A stretch of 64,000 nucleotides of DNA from Timema cristinae (Eukaryota > Arthropoda > Insecta > Phasmatodea > Timematidae), in NCBI GenBank assembly GCA_039000515.1, contig JBCFYV010000935.1:58166346-58230345 (forward strand). Direction: 5' to 3'. Positions 1-10,610 of this stretch are shown in pieces (positions within the stretch are counted from its first letter, which is position 1; every line of letters begins with the position of its first letter). The notes under the pieces were generated by a model. The model worked only from the letters and a program-made list of their open reading frames with translations, was not told where the DNA came from and ran no database searches. The position numbers and the translations under genes are program-made.

Positions 1-377
1 AATTTCTTAGTAAGTTGTTTTTGTATTTAACTTTAATCCTTATTTTTAATAATTTTATAATTAGTACATCATAACATTACATTGTTTCATTAAAAATATT
101 TAACTTCCCAAATTTCACTAAATTTAAGACAATATTTAGAAAACCCTGTTTAAAATAAGTATTGATAAGTTGTATAACATTTATTTATGAATGTTGAAGC
201 TCAGTATGTAAAAAACTACTTGAAATAATTATGTTGATTATTAATAACCAATTTAGCTTTCACGCTATGTGAATCATTTTTCCACAATTGATGCCATTTT
301 GTCTTGAACTCCTGTGCACAGTTAGTATATATATTTGTTTGGTAAAATAATAATAAATACACCCAAATATTACTCAC
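1..377 (-). other. MGAT1 intron, partial
   Basis: AT-rich intron sequence downstream of MGAT1 exon 6. No exon matching the rest of the catalytic domain and no recognisable repeat is visible here. Confidence 0.7.
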
Positions 378-606
378 GCTAGCGGCCATTTAAACGACAG
401 CTCCTCCCACACCGACTTTTTCATCATCCAACCAAGACCGGGGAAAAAATCTGTTCTGTACAACAGCTCCGGAGAGTTCTCGTCCACAAGGCCTGTCTTG
501 CCATTGTCGTTCCATGCGGAAACACACCAAAGAGTTGGATCCTTCTGTAAGAGGGGGTATGTACCCAGGAAGTATTCAAAGAAATCTGTCGACAGATCCA
601 GGTCAT
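378..606 (-). CDS. MGAT1: MGAT1 coding exon 6 (catalytic core)
   Basis: 229 bases, phase 1 in and phase 2 out; acceptor AG at 607-608, donor GTGAGT at 372-377. Completes the EDD metal site and encodes LSTDFFEYFLGTYPLLQKDP, LWCVSAWNDNG, the ELLYRTDFFPGLGW acceptor-site motif and ends at KWPLA. It is strongly conserved. The next exon is outside the window. Confidence 0.95.
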
Positions 607-3600
607 CTGCAAGAAAAAGAGTTTTAAAGTAGGGATGGGACCCTTGACTTCACAAATCCTTTAAGAATCCCTGATATTTAAGAATTTGAGATTCAAAAAT
701 TGTTAAATATATTTTTTATAAATTTATGAATTTGAATTTATTTTAGAAATCTAATACAGTTTATTGGTGGTTCAGCACTAACATAATTTTAGAAAAATAT
801 TAGCAACCAGACTCCATATAATTGATTTATCACTTAAATGAATGCATGAATGTTACAGTGAATACAATTTAGCAAAAAATCTTTACATTTAGTTAATCAT
901 CATCAACTGTTTTCAGCATATGGCCGGGTCAGTTTAGTAAAATTATTATTATTGTTAGCATCGCGTCTTACTACCCGTTCGGGCTATACGCACTTACGCT
1001 AATGTATAATGGTAGGGTGATTGTGAGATGAAATGGAGGACCTACAGTTTAACGTGGAATCCGAACCATGGTGGAGGCCCGGCATTCGACACATTCACAA
1101 GATATCTTGTCAGAGGTGAAGGAAGGGTTTGGTAATCAGATAAATCTGTGCCGAGACCAAGGATTGAACCCCGGACCCCCTACACAGAAGTCCGACACCT
1201 TGCCCCTATAACACTAGGTCACCTAGTTTAGTAAAATGCCTCCTCTATCTTCCTCTGACCCGCATGGTCTCAAGGCATCACTCTTGCAATAGATTGCCAA
1301 TGATGAGAAGATTGGAGTTCAATCCCAGCCTGGTCTACCGAGGTTTTTTTAGATGATTTTCCTCACTCTCACACACTCACTCATACACACACTCTCACAG
1401 ATTTCCTCTCTCTCTCACATACTCACTCTCACACCCTCACAGATTTCCTCACTATCACACACTCACTCTCACACTCCCGCCTCCTCTCTCTCTATGTAAA
1501 TGCGGGCACACATCCTTTAAATTCAACCTTCTCAATTCCTAGCCCAATTAACATAAATGTATATATGTGAATAACCTGAATGGTTAGTAAGACGCAGTGC
1601 TAGCAAATAATAATTCTATCATTCTATTATAATTATATTTCCTCTTAAATTCAAGATTTTTCCCAATGTTTGGATTTGAGATTCGGATTCATAAAATGAT
1701 GGGTCTAATACATATCTAGCTTATAAAGTTGACATCCGTTCAACAGACAATTTAATATTTAGTTGTCTATGGAATAATTTGAGCTCTTTGAATAGGATCA
1801 ACTAAATCTAAATTATCCACGAAGATGACATATTTTTCCTTACTTCTGTCAAACTAAACATAAATTAAACATAAAAGAAATTATACTGGAATATAATGGT
1901 GTGTTTGTCTTTTTATATTATAGAAGATAGAAGAAAGGAAAACTTCCCTTTTATGCAACATATTCTGTCCACATATTTTATTATTTTACTCAATTTTCAT
2001 TCACGAGTTTATTTTTACTTATTTTTAACAATTCCCAAGCATTAACATAATTATTTAGTCATTGGGCCTTATCATTGCTAATATTAGTTAGCTCTTAAAA
2101 AATATGCCATATCCTATGAGCATTTGTCAGATATAATGTTTTAGTCACACTTTACAAACCTTCGACTATGATGACTGTGTCAAAGTTGTACTTGAATAAA
2201 GTCTGATTGAGGGCCCAGCCATAGTGTCGGGAAATTTTGTAGTAGCCTTTGAATTTCTTTTCTTTGGGTGGAATGACAATCTCACTCAGGTCAGGTTGCT
2301 GCAATACAAGACAAGATACGACAATCTCACTCAGGTCAGGTTGCTGCAATACAAGACAAAATACAACAATCTCACTCAGGTCAGGTTGCTGCAATACAAG
2401 ACAAAATACAACAATCTCACTCAGGTCAGGTTGCTGCAATACAAGACAAGATACAACAATCTCACTAAGGTCAGGTTGCAGAAATACAATACAAGGGAAA
2501 ACGTTCCACAGTAAAACGGTAGCCAACTGTGCACACACAGCTTCTGATAATTAGTAGCCATGAAAATGTGACAAGCTACAAATGAAGGAGAGTTATTAAT
2601 AAGAGCCCCGCACAAGTGGCCAACGGGTCTTAAGACATTTGATAACCGTTGTCAGGGAAGATGACTTGATGACTTGACATTTACTCTATGTACCTATTGA
2701 TTCATGTTTTTAATCAATTAAAAAACATAATTATTTAATGAAGATTATTTTGTTTCAAATGTCTATACCCGCAATTACTGATGAATAGTTACATGTGTTG
2801 GCTTACCTCGATGTGAAACAATTGCTCGCCATAAGAGGCAATCACCTCTGCGGTGGGTTTGTGGGCACAGTCTTGACTCACAATGATGGGGAACTGTGCC
2901 TGTGATGGACGATTCTTGATCAGCTGATCCAAGCACCGACTCACCGTCACTCGGTTACAAGCAAACACGAGCACCGCAATCACAGGTGCACCTCCGGGTA
3001 ACTTGTTTTCCGATAGTGCTCGGATTTGCCTCACCTGAAAAGCAGAGGATATTTTGTCTCTGCTTGTGAATAAAGATCAAATGTTCAAATATAAACAACT
3101 ATTATAAACTTAAAAATAAATAAAACTCAAGGAAACATAATTTGCTGTATCTTAAAAATTTTAATATTTAGAGTTCCTCACTTTTCAAGACGACATTTTT
3201 TAATTTTTACCGACTTATTTCTCCAGTTTTCATTACTGCAATTTCACCCCCCCCCTCCCCCTTCCACACATACACACCTCTCTATTTACCATATACCTCC
3301 CTTCTCTCTTCCACTCATCATAGGACACCCCTCCACAAGTCTACTTCCCTTTTCTGCCACCCCTTTCACAAGCACCCCATCACTCAATTCTCATCCTCTC
3401 CAGCCAAACACAAAAAACAGACCAAGGAAGCCACTTAATCTAACAACAGCCGCCGAGATGTTTAAAACCCGAAAAAGATGAGCCACCAACACCACATGCA
3501 TTAAGACATTCCCCAGGGACCCCCCCCCCCCCCCCACCCCTAAACAAATATAGGCCCTACACAATTAGCCATGCCAATGCGCAAATAAAGATGGCACCCC

Positions 3601-6600
3601 GAAGCGAAACCATTCTAAATAGCACAAGCCAAGATACCGAACTGAGCAGACGAAGCAAAACAAAATAATTGAAATTTTCATATATAAAATTGATCATATA
3701 ATCTTTTTTTAAATATCTTCTCCTTTTGTTTTAGTATTTAGGTGTGAAATAATGGGGGGTTTCTATCCAAGTACTTATTTAAATTGCATTTTATTTTTCC
3801 TTGTTCTAGTTAAATTCCCTGCCAAAAAAAATCCCTGACTTTTTCAGGTTTTCCGTCTGAAATCAGTTATAATTTGAGGCGGGCTATATAATTTAGTATT
3901 ATTATCCTTTGAATCTACAACTAAAAGAACTTTTTAGCACTACATCTTACTACCTATTCAGGTTATATCATAGGTGTTAATTCCATTAGTGAGTTATTTG
4001 GATGAAAAACCATTTTGGGAAAACTGCCCTCAGTAGACCCAAACGAGACTCAAAACCTGATCTCCCTGTTGTCGGCAGTCTAGTCTAACACAAAGAGTGA
4101 TGCCTTAGACCATGCAACCACCAAAGCAGGTAACTATAAATTAATTAAATAAATAAACGAATAACAATTTTTAATATCACTATGCTCTTGCAACAGGTTA
4201 TCAATAAGCACTATTGGTATCCATAGAAAACATTAATTCAACTACAAATAAGCTTTGTAAACTGCTTTTGGAGTTATTTTAACCCAATGATAGGACAAAT
4301 AAACATAAATATTTTGTAATTTATTCTAACTTTAATCTTAAACAAGTGTAAAAATTAATTTGGGACTAAGTCTATGGAAAAAAAAATAAGGTATTAAACA
4401 TTTAATACAAACAAAGAATTAAACAAGAACTTCCTAAAAGAAAGAACATCTCACGATATTGCTTACAAACTAATTTAACTTCTGTGAAACATTCAATCCC
4501 TAAGTTAATATTTGTGTATTTATGTTTTATTTTATTTAATTCTATATAATCTTGAAAAACCAGAAAAGAGATGTTTGTTGCTTGCCCTTTTGATATTATG
4601 TACTACCCAATGTTACCAGTTTGTGTTGACATTTCAAATTTGGTTGGTTCGTCTTTGATTTATTTGTTTGAAGTTTATCTCATTGATGCTAAAAAAAAAA
4701 AGAGAGGTGATAATTTACCTCTTCATCCTCCTTTTCCTTCTTCCACTTTTCTTCATCACTGAGTTCACCCTCATAATTATCATTTATAGACTGATTATTT
4801 TCTGCATTTGCCGCCGCCTTCAAAGCAGATTCTGTCAAAGAACAACATTATTATTTTAAAATAGAAAATCTAGAGTTACTCATCTACTTTACAAAATACA
4901 GTAGACTCTTGATTATCTGGGGAGGTAGCGAAAAAAAAAAGGCCTGGATAGAAAATAAAACCTGGATGATCCTTCATAGAAAAATTGTAAAAAGAAAATT
5001 GCCACTTGCACTATCAGAAAACCCAGCAAACTCGATCAACTTTTTTTTTCTTTTAAAATATCACACACTGTCAATTGCTTAACAATTATAATCTCATTCA
5101 TTAACAACTTAAGATGATTTTTTTTATTTAAAGTTTTTGTTCTATAGTAAGTACAATTCTTTTACATTTAGACATGGTCACTATGGGTTTAAAAAAACTA
5201 TGTAAAATAGCAGAGTATTCAACTATTAGGAGAGTCAAAAACACAAACTGACAACATGAACGTAATATGCCTGACCGTTTTCCTCAAAAGTTAACATTGG
5301 ATAAGTGTTTACTCAAATAACAATGAGTCACTACAGTCGCCATTTCCGTTCAATGTTAGCAATTTATTATTATGTATAGTCACCAGACAGTTATATTGTG
5401 TGGCAGTATGCACAATTGAAATATTACTAAATACTATTTTAAAATATTAGTAAAAATTTACATTATTTTTTTACTGCCCTGATTAATCTGTAGTCAGGTT
5501 AATGTGACCCCGGATAATCGAAGAGTCTATTGTAACATTAAAATCAGTCAGGGAACTTAATTAGAGTGAAAATGCTACAAATTGGTCACAAAGTCATTTT
5601 ATCTGTACTTGTCTTTACAAAATTAAACCATTTATATAAACAAATACAGCCCACTTTTCCCTTATGGAAACATGGAAAGTTACAACCAAGAGAGAAAGAG
5701 AGATATTGATAGGTACAACCCAGACTTATTATAAGGTTTTTTTTTGTTCCATGAATGTTACTTCCCCTTCAGACTGTATAGAGATTGCACCACCGGTAAT
5801 TAATTTATAGCTGTAAACGAAGGTACAACATTTTAAGGATTTAGCCAATAGTTATTCTTATAATTCAGCAATAATATAAGAGTTGACATATTTAAAGTTT
5901 AATCTCATACACAATTTTAATCTCAATAATAGTTACTCTTGTCATTAAAAATTTATTTTGACATTTCCTCTTAAGCATAAAAGGTTATTACTATTTTTAT
6001 GAACAATAACAATTTGACTTAAGCTTTAAATAATTCAAAACAGCAATGAGTTCAAAAATGGACTACTTACGATGTTCTTGGATAGTCAATTTGATATCTT
6101 TGATAAGTTGATCATTATCAGAAAATTGTTCCTTAAGCTTTGTTTCAACTGATTCAAATGTTCCTCAACTCGAGATTCTTTCTGTAAGAATAAAAGAAAA
6201 TAAATAAACTAAACAACAAGATAGCTAAAATAGCCACACATAAACTATACACAAGTAAAATCTTGGTCCTCTAACAGTTTACAGATAGTATGTAGAAGAA
6301 AACTCTCCACAGGTGTTAGCCCCCAATCGAGTCATACCTACCAAGCAGCCATCTGTTGCTGAATACAGTGCCAACTTCTGCGTGTAAGAGGGTTTCATAT
6401 GGTCAGCACAATGAGCCTTCAGACCGTTAATCTCAGTTTCCTAGACCATACCTGCTTTTTTTTAATTCAATTAGCTAATCATTTGTCCTCGCGAGGTTAA
6501 GTTGAAGAGCCCCACTACTTCTCAGAAAATCTAGAAGCATCAAGGATCAAACATGGGGCCCTCTGACTACTAGACCACGGGGGGTGGTTCTTGATTAATT

Positions 6601-9600
6601 AGGTTTAACATTAATATCTTACGGGTCTTTTAAACTAGTATCACTGCTTGTAATGTGTAGCTTCATTTTTTTTTTACAAAAGGGACATTTGAAGCCCCTT
6701 TTCAAAATACAACCATATTTTTTGCGGCCTCGACATGAAAAACATTTTACTATTTTATTAGTGCTATAGATAAAGTGATAATATCCATCAAAATTAACAT
6801 CTACAGATCACATGACTTTACGTATGGATACATGAATATAGCTCTAATAGCTTTTATAGCTATCAGATATATCCATTTCTAAGAAAATTGGGGTATAGCA
6901 ATGGCATTCTCCCTTTATTTGTTTCTTATACTGGTATTAAAGTACCCTTATGTATGTTCTTTGCCTCATTTTGCCCGCCTGGGCTATCCGTATATCTACA
7001 TTTTTGAGCTACGAATGAGAACAGTCAAATATAGAGGGTATGTACCCAAATTTGAGTGAAGGGAGTGTGAGATACTACTCAGGAAAAATTATTCTCGGTA
7101 CTCGTAACAAGGATTCAAACCTTGATCTCTTCACCATTAATCTAATATATTGCAAGAGTGACCTCTTAGAGCATGTGACTACTGATAAGGAATATGCACT
7201 ACTATTATCAAAACAATGTCTAAATTTATATTAATCTATATTAATAAAACAAAGAGTTTGTTTGTTATGAGCATTGCATGATATCTATTGGACCCAGAGG
7301 TTTAAAAATTTTTAAAATTAGTAGCCCATATGCACAAAAATGTACACCTCGAAGCTGGAATTTTAAATTTTTTATTTGATTTTTTTTTTATTTATTAAAA
7401 ACTGGGTCAGAAGAAATAAAATGAAGTCTTTTTTTCTGTATGTATGAAGCAAATAAAAGCATTTCCTGGGGTAACCACACAATCCATTGCATGGTTACCC
7501 CAGGCAATACCTATATGGTGATAATGCAGATGAAACAATTAGTTTACAAGTTGTTCCTACAAACTTTAAATTCATATTATGTATTATATATTTGACACCT
7601 TAACTCACTCGGTAGCATGTTTGTCTACTGAGCGAAGAATCCAGAGTTAAATTCCTAGCATAGCCGAAAAATGTACCATTGGTGAAATATGGGTTTAACC
7701 TTTCAAATTGATAAAGTAATGGCCCAAGACTGAATGTTGTGCCTGTCCTAGTCTTAAGTTAGATTATAAGGCATATGAAGCTACAAAAGACCTAGCCAGA
7801 TGTTAGAGGAAAATATATAGCTTGAATAAAATACTGACCCAGGTCATAGGCTGTAAACAGTAATGGATGTAAAAAAAATATATATAGTATATACATATTA
7901 GTTAATAGTTTATTAACTAACTGTTGGTCACATTCTGAAGAATGGCACATTTTAGAATCCTAAGTTCCGTCTTGGGAAATAAATAATATAAAATCTAAAA
8001 CAAATAAAATTATAAAATAGGCTATACGTGAACATAATCTTTTATTTTTACTATCATTATTTTTAATCCTAGCAACCAAAATATATCATAGTTAAATTGA
8101 GGGGGTAAAGGGAAAGTTAACATTCCATTTATGAAAAAATTTACTAGCAGTGATTTCTGGTAGACGACTTCTTGAATTACAAGTTGTTTTTAGAGTCAGT
8201 CAAGACCTTTAGAATAACTACTATCGATTAATATTTCATTATGTAATTTTTTATAGCTAGATTTCACGATTATATAGACGTTTAAATAATGAATATATCC
8301 CATCTAAATCTATTGTTAGGGTCATCATATTTTCACCTCAGTTGGGTTTATTTCTTTTCTAAAACTGATACATCAACAGTGTGGGGTGTGGCTGTTATGT
8401 TTGTAGTTAGATAGTTCATTAGTTCTTGTCTCTGATAACTGTCATTAAAGTGTGTGTACAAACAAACATGTCCATGCAGATGTGGTATAAAAGAGGTGAA
8501 GAATATTTAATCAAAGCTAATGGATAAGATTACTGGTACAGATTTGTCTACGTAGCCTCCATTACAAATGTTAAGGTTGAATATTGAATATAAAGTTTTA
8601 AAATATTATAGCATTTCAAGGAAACCTTCTAACCGAAAATACATAAATCTATATCAGCCTTAAAACTGATTAATATAAGAACGATAATTTTTAAACTATG
8701 TGAGGAGTTGAACTTTAAACTTATAGTTTGATAAGCAGAATATTTACTGAATTAGCTAATGTATTAGATTAGATAATAATGCATTACAGGTCAATTTTTA
8801 TAACAGAGCTTTATATAACATCTAGAAAAATTATTTCTCTTATATTTACTCTCACATATTCATATGACAGATACTGGTAATGTGATTGGAATCTGTCACT
8901 TTTGATAGATTTTATTAATATACCCATAAAATAAAAATTTACAAATTATGAAAATGTTATCATTGTTAAATGTAGATAAAAAGATTGTATTTTCTAAAAG
9001 CTTATTCTAATCAAAATCCTACTATTACATACTAATCAACATACTGCAGTAGTGTCTCATGACTAAAATTCTTAGGCAGCTTGTAAGGGGTGCCCCCAAG
9101 CTTAAAAGGGGATGTCCCAGAATTTTTTTAAAAATTATTTATGCTTCAAAAAGCTATTTGGAGGTTTGTTTATGATAGTTGTGGCTTTGGGCGTCCTTCT
9201 GTTCTGTGATTTACATTGTTGTTTTATTACTTATAGGACACATTCTATTTTCCTGAAATTGTATACAATAAATAAGTTGTGCAAAGCAGATCTTGTATAA
9301 GTTTTGGTGTTCACACGACACCATCTTCAGGCTGCAACTTTTTGTACAATAAATTGTGTCGAGTGTACAAGTCCTAAAGATGTGTAAGCATGGGGTCAGT
9401 ACCTGACATGCCATACCATCCCTCTATGTTTTCAAAGGGGAGGAGAGGGGTAGTGACTTCGGTTCTAGTCGTCACCTTTGGGCAAGAGAAGTCGTAACTC
9501 GACTGATTACATTTTTACCTGACATCCACAGCTCTTCCCCTTCTCTCCCCTCCAAAATATATGACATCACAAATAAGAACTACTCTAGCTAGAGCAAGGG

Positions 9601-10586
9601 TATGAAAGTCGGACAAATACTGACTTTCAACCACCATTAGCTGGACTAATGCACGTCTTGCATGCATGTTACGGTCGCTGCCATGTATGGGTTTATTTTT
9701 TTCAAACCCAATGATGCTTGAATTACATTTAAATGATTCCCAGGAGAATATTTTTGCAAACATTAAATAAAATAACTACATATCTTCAATCAGAGGTAAG
9801 CAGTGCTTGTCGTGACGCACGCCACTGACATACTGCAAAGTTGTCTATTAATTATATCTAAATTATTTAAAATAAGTTTTAGTAATAGTGTTGGCTTTGA
9901 ACAATCCATCCCAAAGAAAAGTGAGTCAACATTTACCTGGAGTTGGGATAGGAAAAATCTCACCAAGTGCTCAGAAATAAAGCTTTTAGTTTAAAAATAT
10001 ATATATCTTAGCTGTCTTACTACCTGTTCTGGTTACAGCTATTAATATTAATGTTAATTACTCCAATAGGTAAATAATGAGGAAGGAAGCATTTTAGAGG
10101 TAATATACCCGCATTTGAGTGTAAGCATAGTGGGAAACCATTTAGGGAAAACCACCCTTAGTAGACCCGACCAGGATTCAAACCTCAATATTTCCATCAT
10201 CGGCAAGTCAGTCTACTACGAGAGTGATGCCAGAGACCATTTGGGCACTGGAGCGTGACATGTTTCAAATTTATAACTTACTTTGTTACACTTTCTGTGC
10301 ACGTTAATCTTTGGTGGTGAATTAAATAGCCAATTATTTCACTATAAAAAAAATATGATGCAGGGCTATACGGTAGACTTATAAATGAGGTTAAATCAAA
10401 ATTGGACAAATCATGAATATGGATTTTAAAAAAAGTTACAAAACATATAATAATCAGTTTAATGTAAGTGAAACTTACATCAACATTAGGTACTCCAAGC
10501 GGCTGCTGAAGAAAGATATAGTATGTAACCACTCCCCACACAGTGAGAGATGCAAACACTACGACAAAAGAATGATTCCTACGCAT
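378..10586 (-). CDS. MGAT1: MGAT1, alpha-1,3-mannosyl-glycoprotein 2-beta-N-acetylglucosaminyltransferase (3' end missing)
   Basis: Type II Golgi glycosyltransferase (family GT13) that adds the first GlcNAc to Man5GlcNAc2, opening the hybrid/complex N-glycan pathway. Coding exons, in transcript order: 10586-10479, 6181-6071, 4831-4719, 3034-2807, 2298-2160, 606-378; all have AG/GT borders and compatible phases once one missing base in exon 2 is allowed for. About 309 residues are covered: short cytosolic N-terminus, membrane anchor about residues 6-26, charged coiled-coil-like stem about 37-111, then the GT-A catalytic domain with FPIIVSQDC, GYYKISRHY, the metal-binding EDD at about 233-235, and VSAWNDNG and YRTDFFPGLGW. 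The last exon in the window ends in phase 2, so the remaining C-terminal part (the FWDDWMR region onward in relatives) lies left of position 1. Mammalian MGAT1 has an undivided coding exon; here it is split. Identification rests on collinear conserved motifs. Confidence 0.95.
944..1224 (-). mobile_element. SINE family B, full copy with 13-bp target duplication
   Basis: Reads on the minus strand as a tRNA-like head (A box like TGGTCTAGGGG, B box GGTTCAATCC), a body of about 200 bases and a tail ending in the GTAGTAAGACGCGATG motif followed by a short AAT run. It is flanked by a perfect 13-bp direct repeat AGTTTAGTAAAAT (931-943 and 1225-1237), so retrotransposition is clear. The target was itself a LINE 3'-tail repeat. 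Confidence 0.85.
1248..1606 (+). mobile_element. SINE family A with expanded CT/CA tract
   Basis: Head with GCATGGTCTCAAGGCATCAC, a degraded B box (GGAGTTCAATCCC) and the family tail CCTGAATGGTTAGTAAGACG. The normal body segment (TTTTCCCACTCTC in other copies) has expanded into a TCTCACACACTCACTC-type microsatellite at about 1360-1490, which makes this copy about 100 bases longer than average. Confidence 0.75.
1905..2065 (+). repeat. Fragment of repeat family E
   Basis: Resembles the repeats at 16715-16985 and 20375-20690: shared landmarks are ATAGAAGA-AGAAGAAAGGAA, CCACAT, TTTATTTTT and the end TTATTTAGTCATTGGGCC. It lies in the MGAT1 intron between exons 5 and 6 and is diverged. Confidence 0.6.
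2160..2298 (-). CDS. MGAT1: MGAT1 coding exon 5 (preceded by duplicated acceptors)
   Basis: 139 bases, phase 0 in and phase 1 out, donor GTTTGT (2154-2159). Encodes QPDLSEIVIPPKEKKFKGYY, then KISRHYGWALNQ and the start of the EDD metal site. Alignment with known MGAT1 (HIRQPDLSSI in human) puts the expected acceptor at 2299-2300, the transcript-most-downstream of four equivalent AGs. The frame stays open upstream through the 45-bp repeats, so longer forms of this exon would also translate. Confidence 0.9.
2277..2500 (-). repeat. Five 45-bp tandem units duplicating the MGAT1 exon 5 splice acceptor
   Basis: Units start at 2277, 2322, 2367, 2412 and 2457 at an exact 45-base spacing. On the MGAT1 strand each carries a T-rich tract, TTGTATTGCAG and then CAACCTGACCTGAGTGAG, the first coding bases of exon 5. 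The four units nearest the exon have the AG (exon starts at 2298, 2343, 2388 or 2433). The fifth, most upstream unit is diverged and has CTGC instead of the AG. As 45 is a multiple of three, each retained unit would add 15 residues of the type QPDLSEIVVSCLVLQ. Confidence 0.95.
2807..3034 (-). CDS. MGAT1: MGAT1 coding exon 4 (start of catalytic domain)
   Basis: 76 codons, phase 0 at both ends, with acceptor AG at 3035-3036 and donor GTAAGC at 2801-2806. Encodes the start of the GT-A fold: APVIAVLVFACNR, then the conserved FPIIVSQDC and IASYGEQLFHIE. These motifs align directly with the nucleotide-sugar binding half of known GlcNAc-transferase I proteins. Confidence 0.95.
3938..4128 (-). mobile_element. 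SINE family A, diverged copy
   Basis: Minus orientation: tail TACTACCTATTCAGGTTAT at the left, tRNA-like head (GATGCCTTAGACCATGC) at the right. Lies in the MGAT1 intron between exons 3 and 4. Confidence 0.7.
4719..4831 (-). CDS. MGAT1: MGAT1 coding exon 3 (stem region)
   Basis: 113 bases, phase 1 in and phase 0 out; acceptor AG at 4832-4833, donor GTAAAT at 4713-4718. Encodes a low-complexity charged stem beginning QSALKAAANAEN and ending KWKKEKEDEE. The stem is weakly conserved in the family, so the exon is recognised by open frame, splice sites and phase rather than by homology. Confidence 0.75.
6071..6181 (-). CDS. MGAT1: MGAT1 coding exon 2 (stem region, one base short)
   Basis: Bounded by an AG at 6182-6183 and a GTAAGT donor at 6065-6070. 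It is 111 bases long, but the flanking exons require 112 (phase 0 in, phase 1 out). The first codons read KESRVEEH in frame 0; from the T run at 6156-6158 the sensible frame changes to FESVETKLKEQFSDNDQ, which joins exon 3 perfectly. One T is missing. The protein is acidic and lysine-rich, consistent with a coiled-coil Golgi stem. Confidence 0.8.
6470..6590 (-). mobile_element. tRNA-like SINE head of another family
   Basis: On the minus strand it contains GTGGTCTAGTAGTCAGAGGG (A-box-like) and TGTTTGATCCTTG (B-box-like), then GAAGTAGTGGGGCTCTTCAA. It resembles a tRNA-derived head without the shared tail of families A and B. Confidence 0.45.
6966..7195 (-). mobile_element. SINE family A, diverged copy
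   Basis: Minus orientation: GCCCGCCTGGGCTAT tail at the left, GATTCAAACCTTGATCTC B-box region, and AGAGTGACCTCTTAGAGCAT head at the right. The 64-codon open frame inside it is incidental. Confidence 0.6.
7598..7880 (+). mobile_element. SINE family C copy
   Basis: tRNA-like head (TTAACTCACTCGGTAGCATG, GAGTTAAATTCC), body with CCTAGTCTTAAGTTAG and tail GTAATGGATGTAAA followed by an A/T run. Collinear with the better copy at 21586-21868. Confidence 0.75.
10009..10256 (-). mobile_element. SINE family A copy
   Basis: Minus orientation, about 250 bases: TCTTACTACCTGTTCTGG tail, AACCATTTAGGGAAAACC body, GATTCAAACCTC B box, and GTGATGCCAGAGACCATTTG head. Lies in the first MGAT1 coding intron, close to exon 1. 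Confidence 0.75.
10479..10586 (-). CDS. MGAT1: MGAT1 coding exon 1: start codon and membrane anchor
   Basis: Thirty-six codons from the ATG at 10584-10586. The sequence begins MRRNHSF and runs into a hydrophobic segment (about residues 6-26), as expected for a Golgi signal anchor. The donor is GTAAGT (10473-10478), phase 0. An acceptor AG at 10609-10610 after a T-rich tract suggests that 22 bases of 5' UTR precede the ATG in this exon and that a non-coding exon lies further upstream. That UTR contains another ATG (see the uORF entry). Confidence 0.85.
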
Positions 10587-10605
10587 GGCAAGCCTTCCAG
10601 CACAT
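10579..10605 (-). promoter_or_regulatory. Possible upstream ORF overlapping the MGAT1 start
   Basis: If the acceptor at 10609-10610 is used, the first ATG of this exon is at 10603-10605, not the MGAT1 ATG. It opens an eight-codon frame (MCWKACHA) ending at a TAG that overlaps the second MGAT1 codon. Such an overlapping uORF could lower MGAT1 translation. The transcript start is not known, so this is inference. Confidence 0.4.
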
Positions 10606-10610
10606 TATCT

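Noticed and set aside
2277..2500. CRISPR-like array
   Set aside because: Direct tandem units without unique spacers, in an animal gene intron. The same applies to the arrays at 51752 and 57085.
2152..2538. A 128-codon reading through all 45-bp units as one MGAT1 exon
   Set aside because: The intron-exon border and alignment to known MGAT1 place the main exon start at 2298; the upstream units look like duplicated acceptors. Longer forms remain possible and are reported as a finding.
9290..9340. Penelope-like element end (ACACGACACCATCTTCAGGC)
   Set aside because: The resemblance is to a short loosely remembered pattern; no coding or terminal structure supports it.
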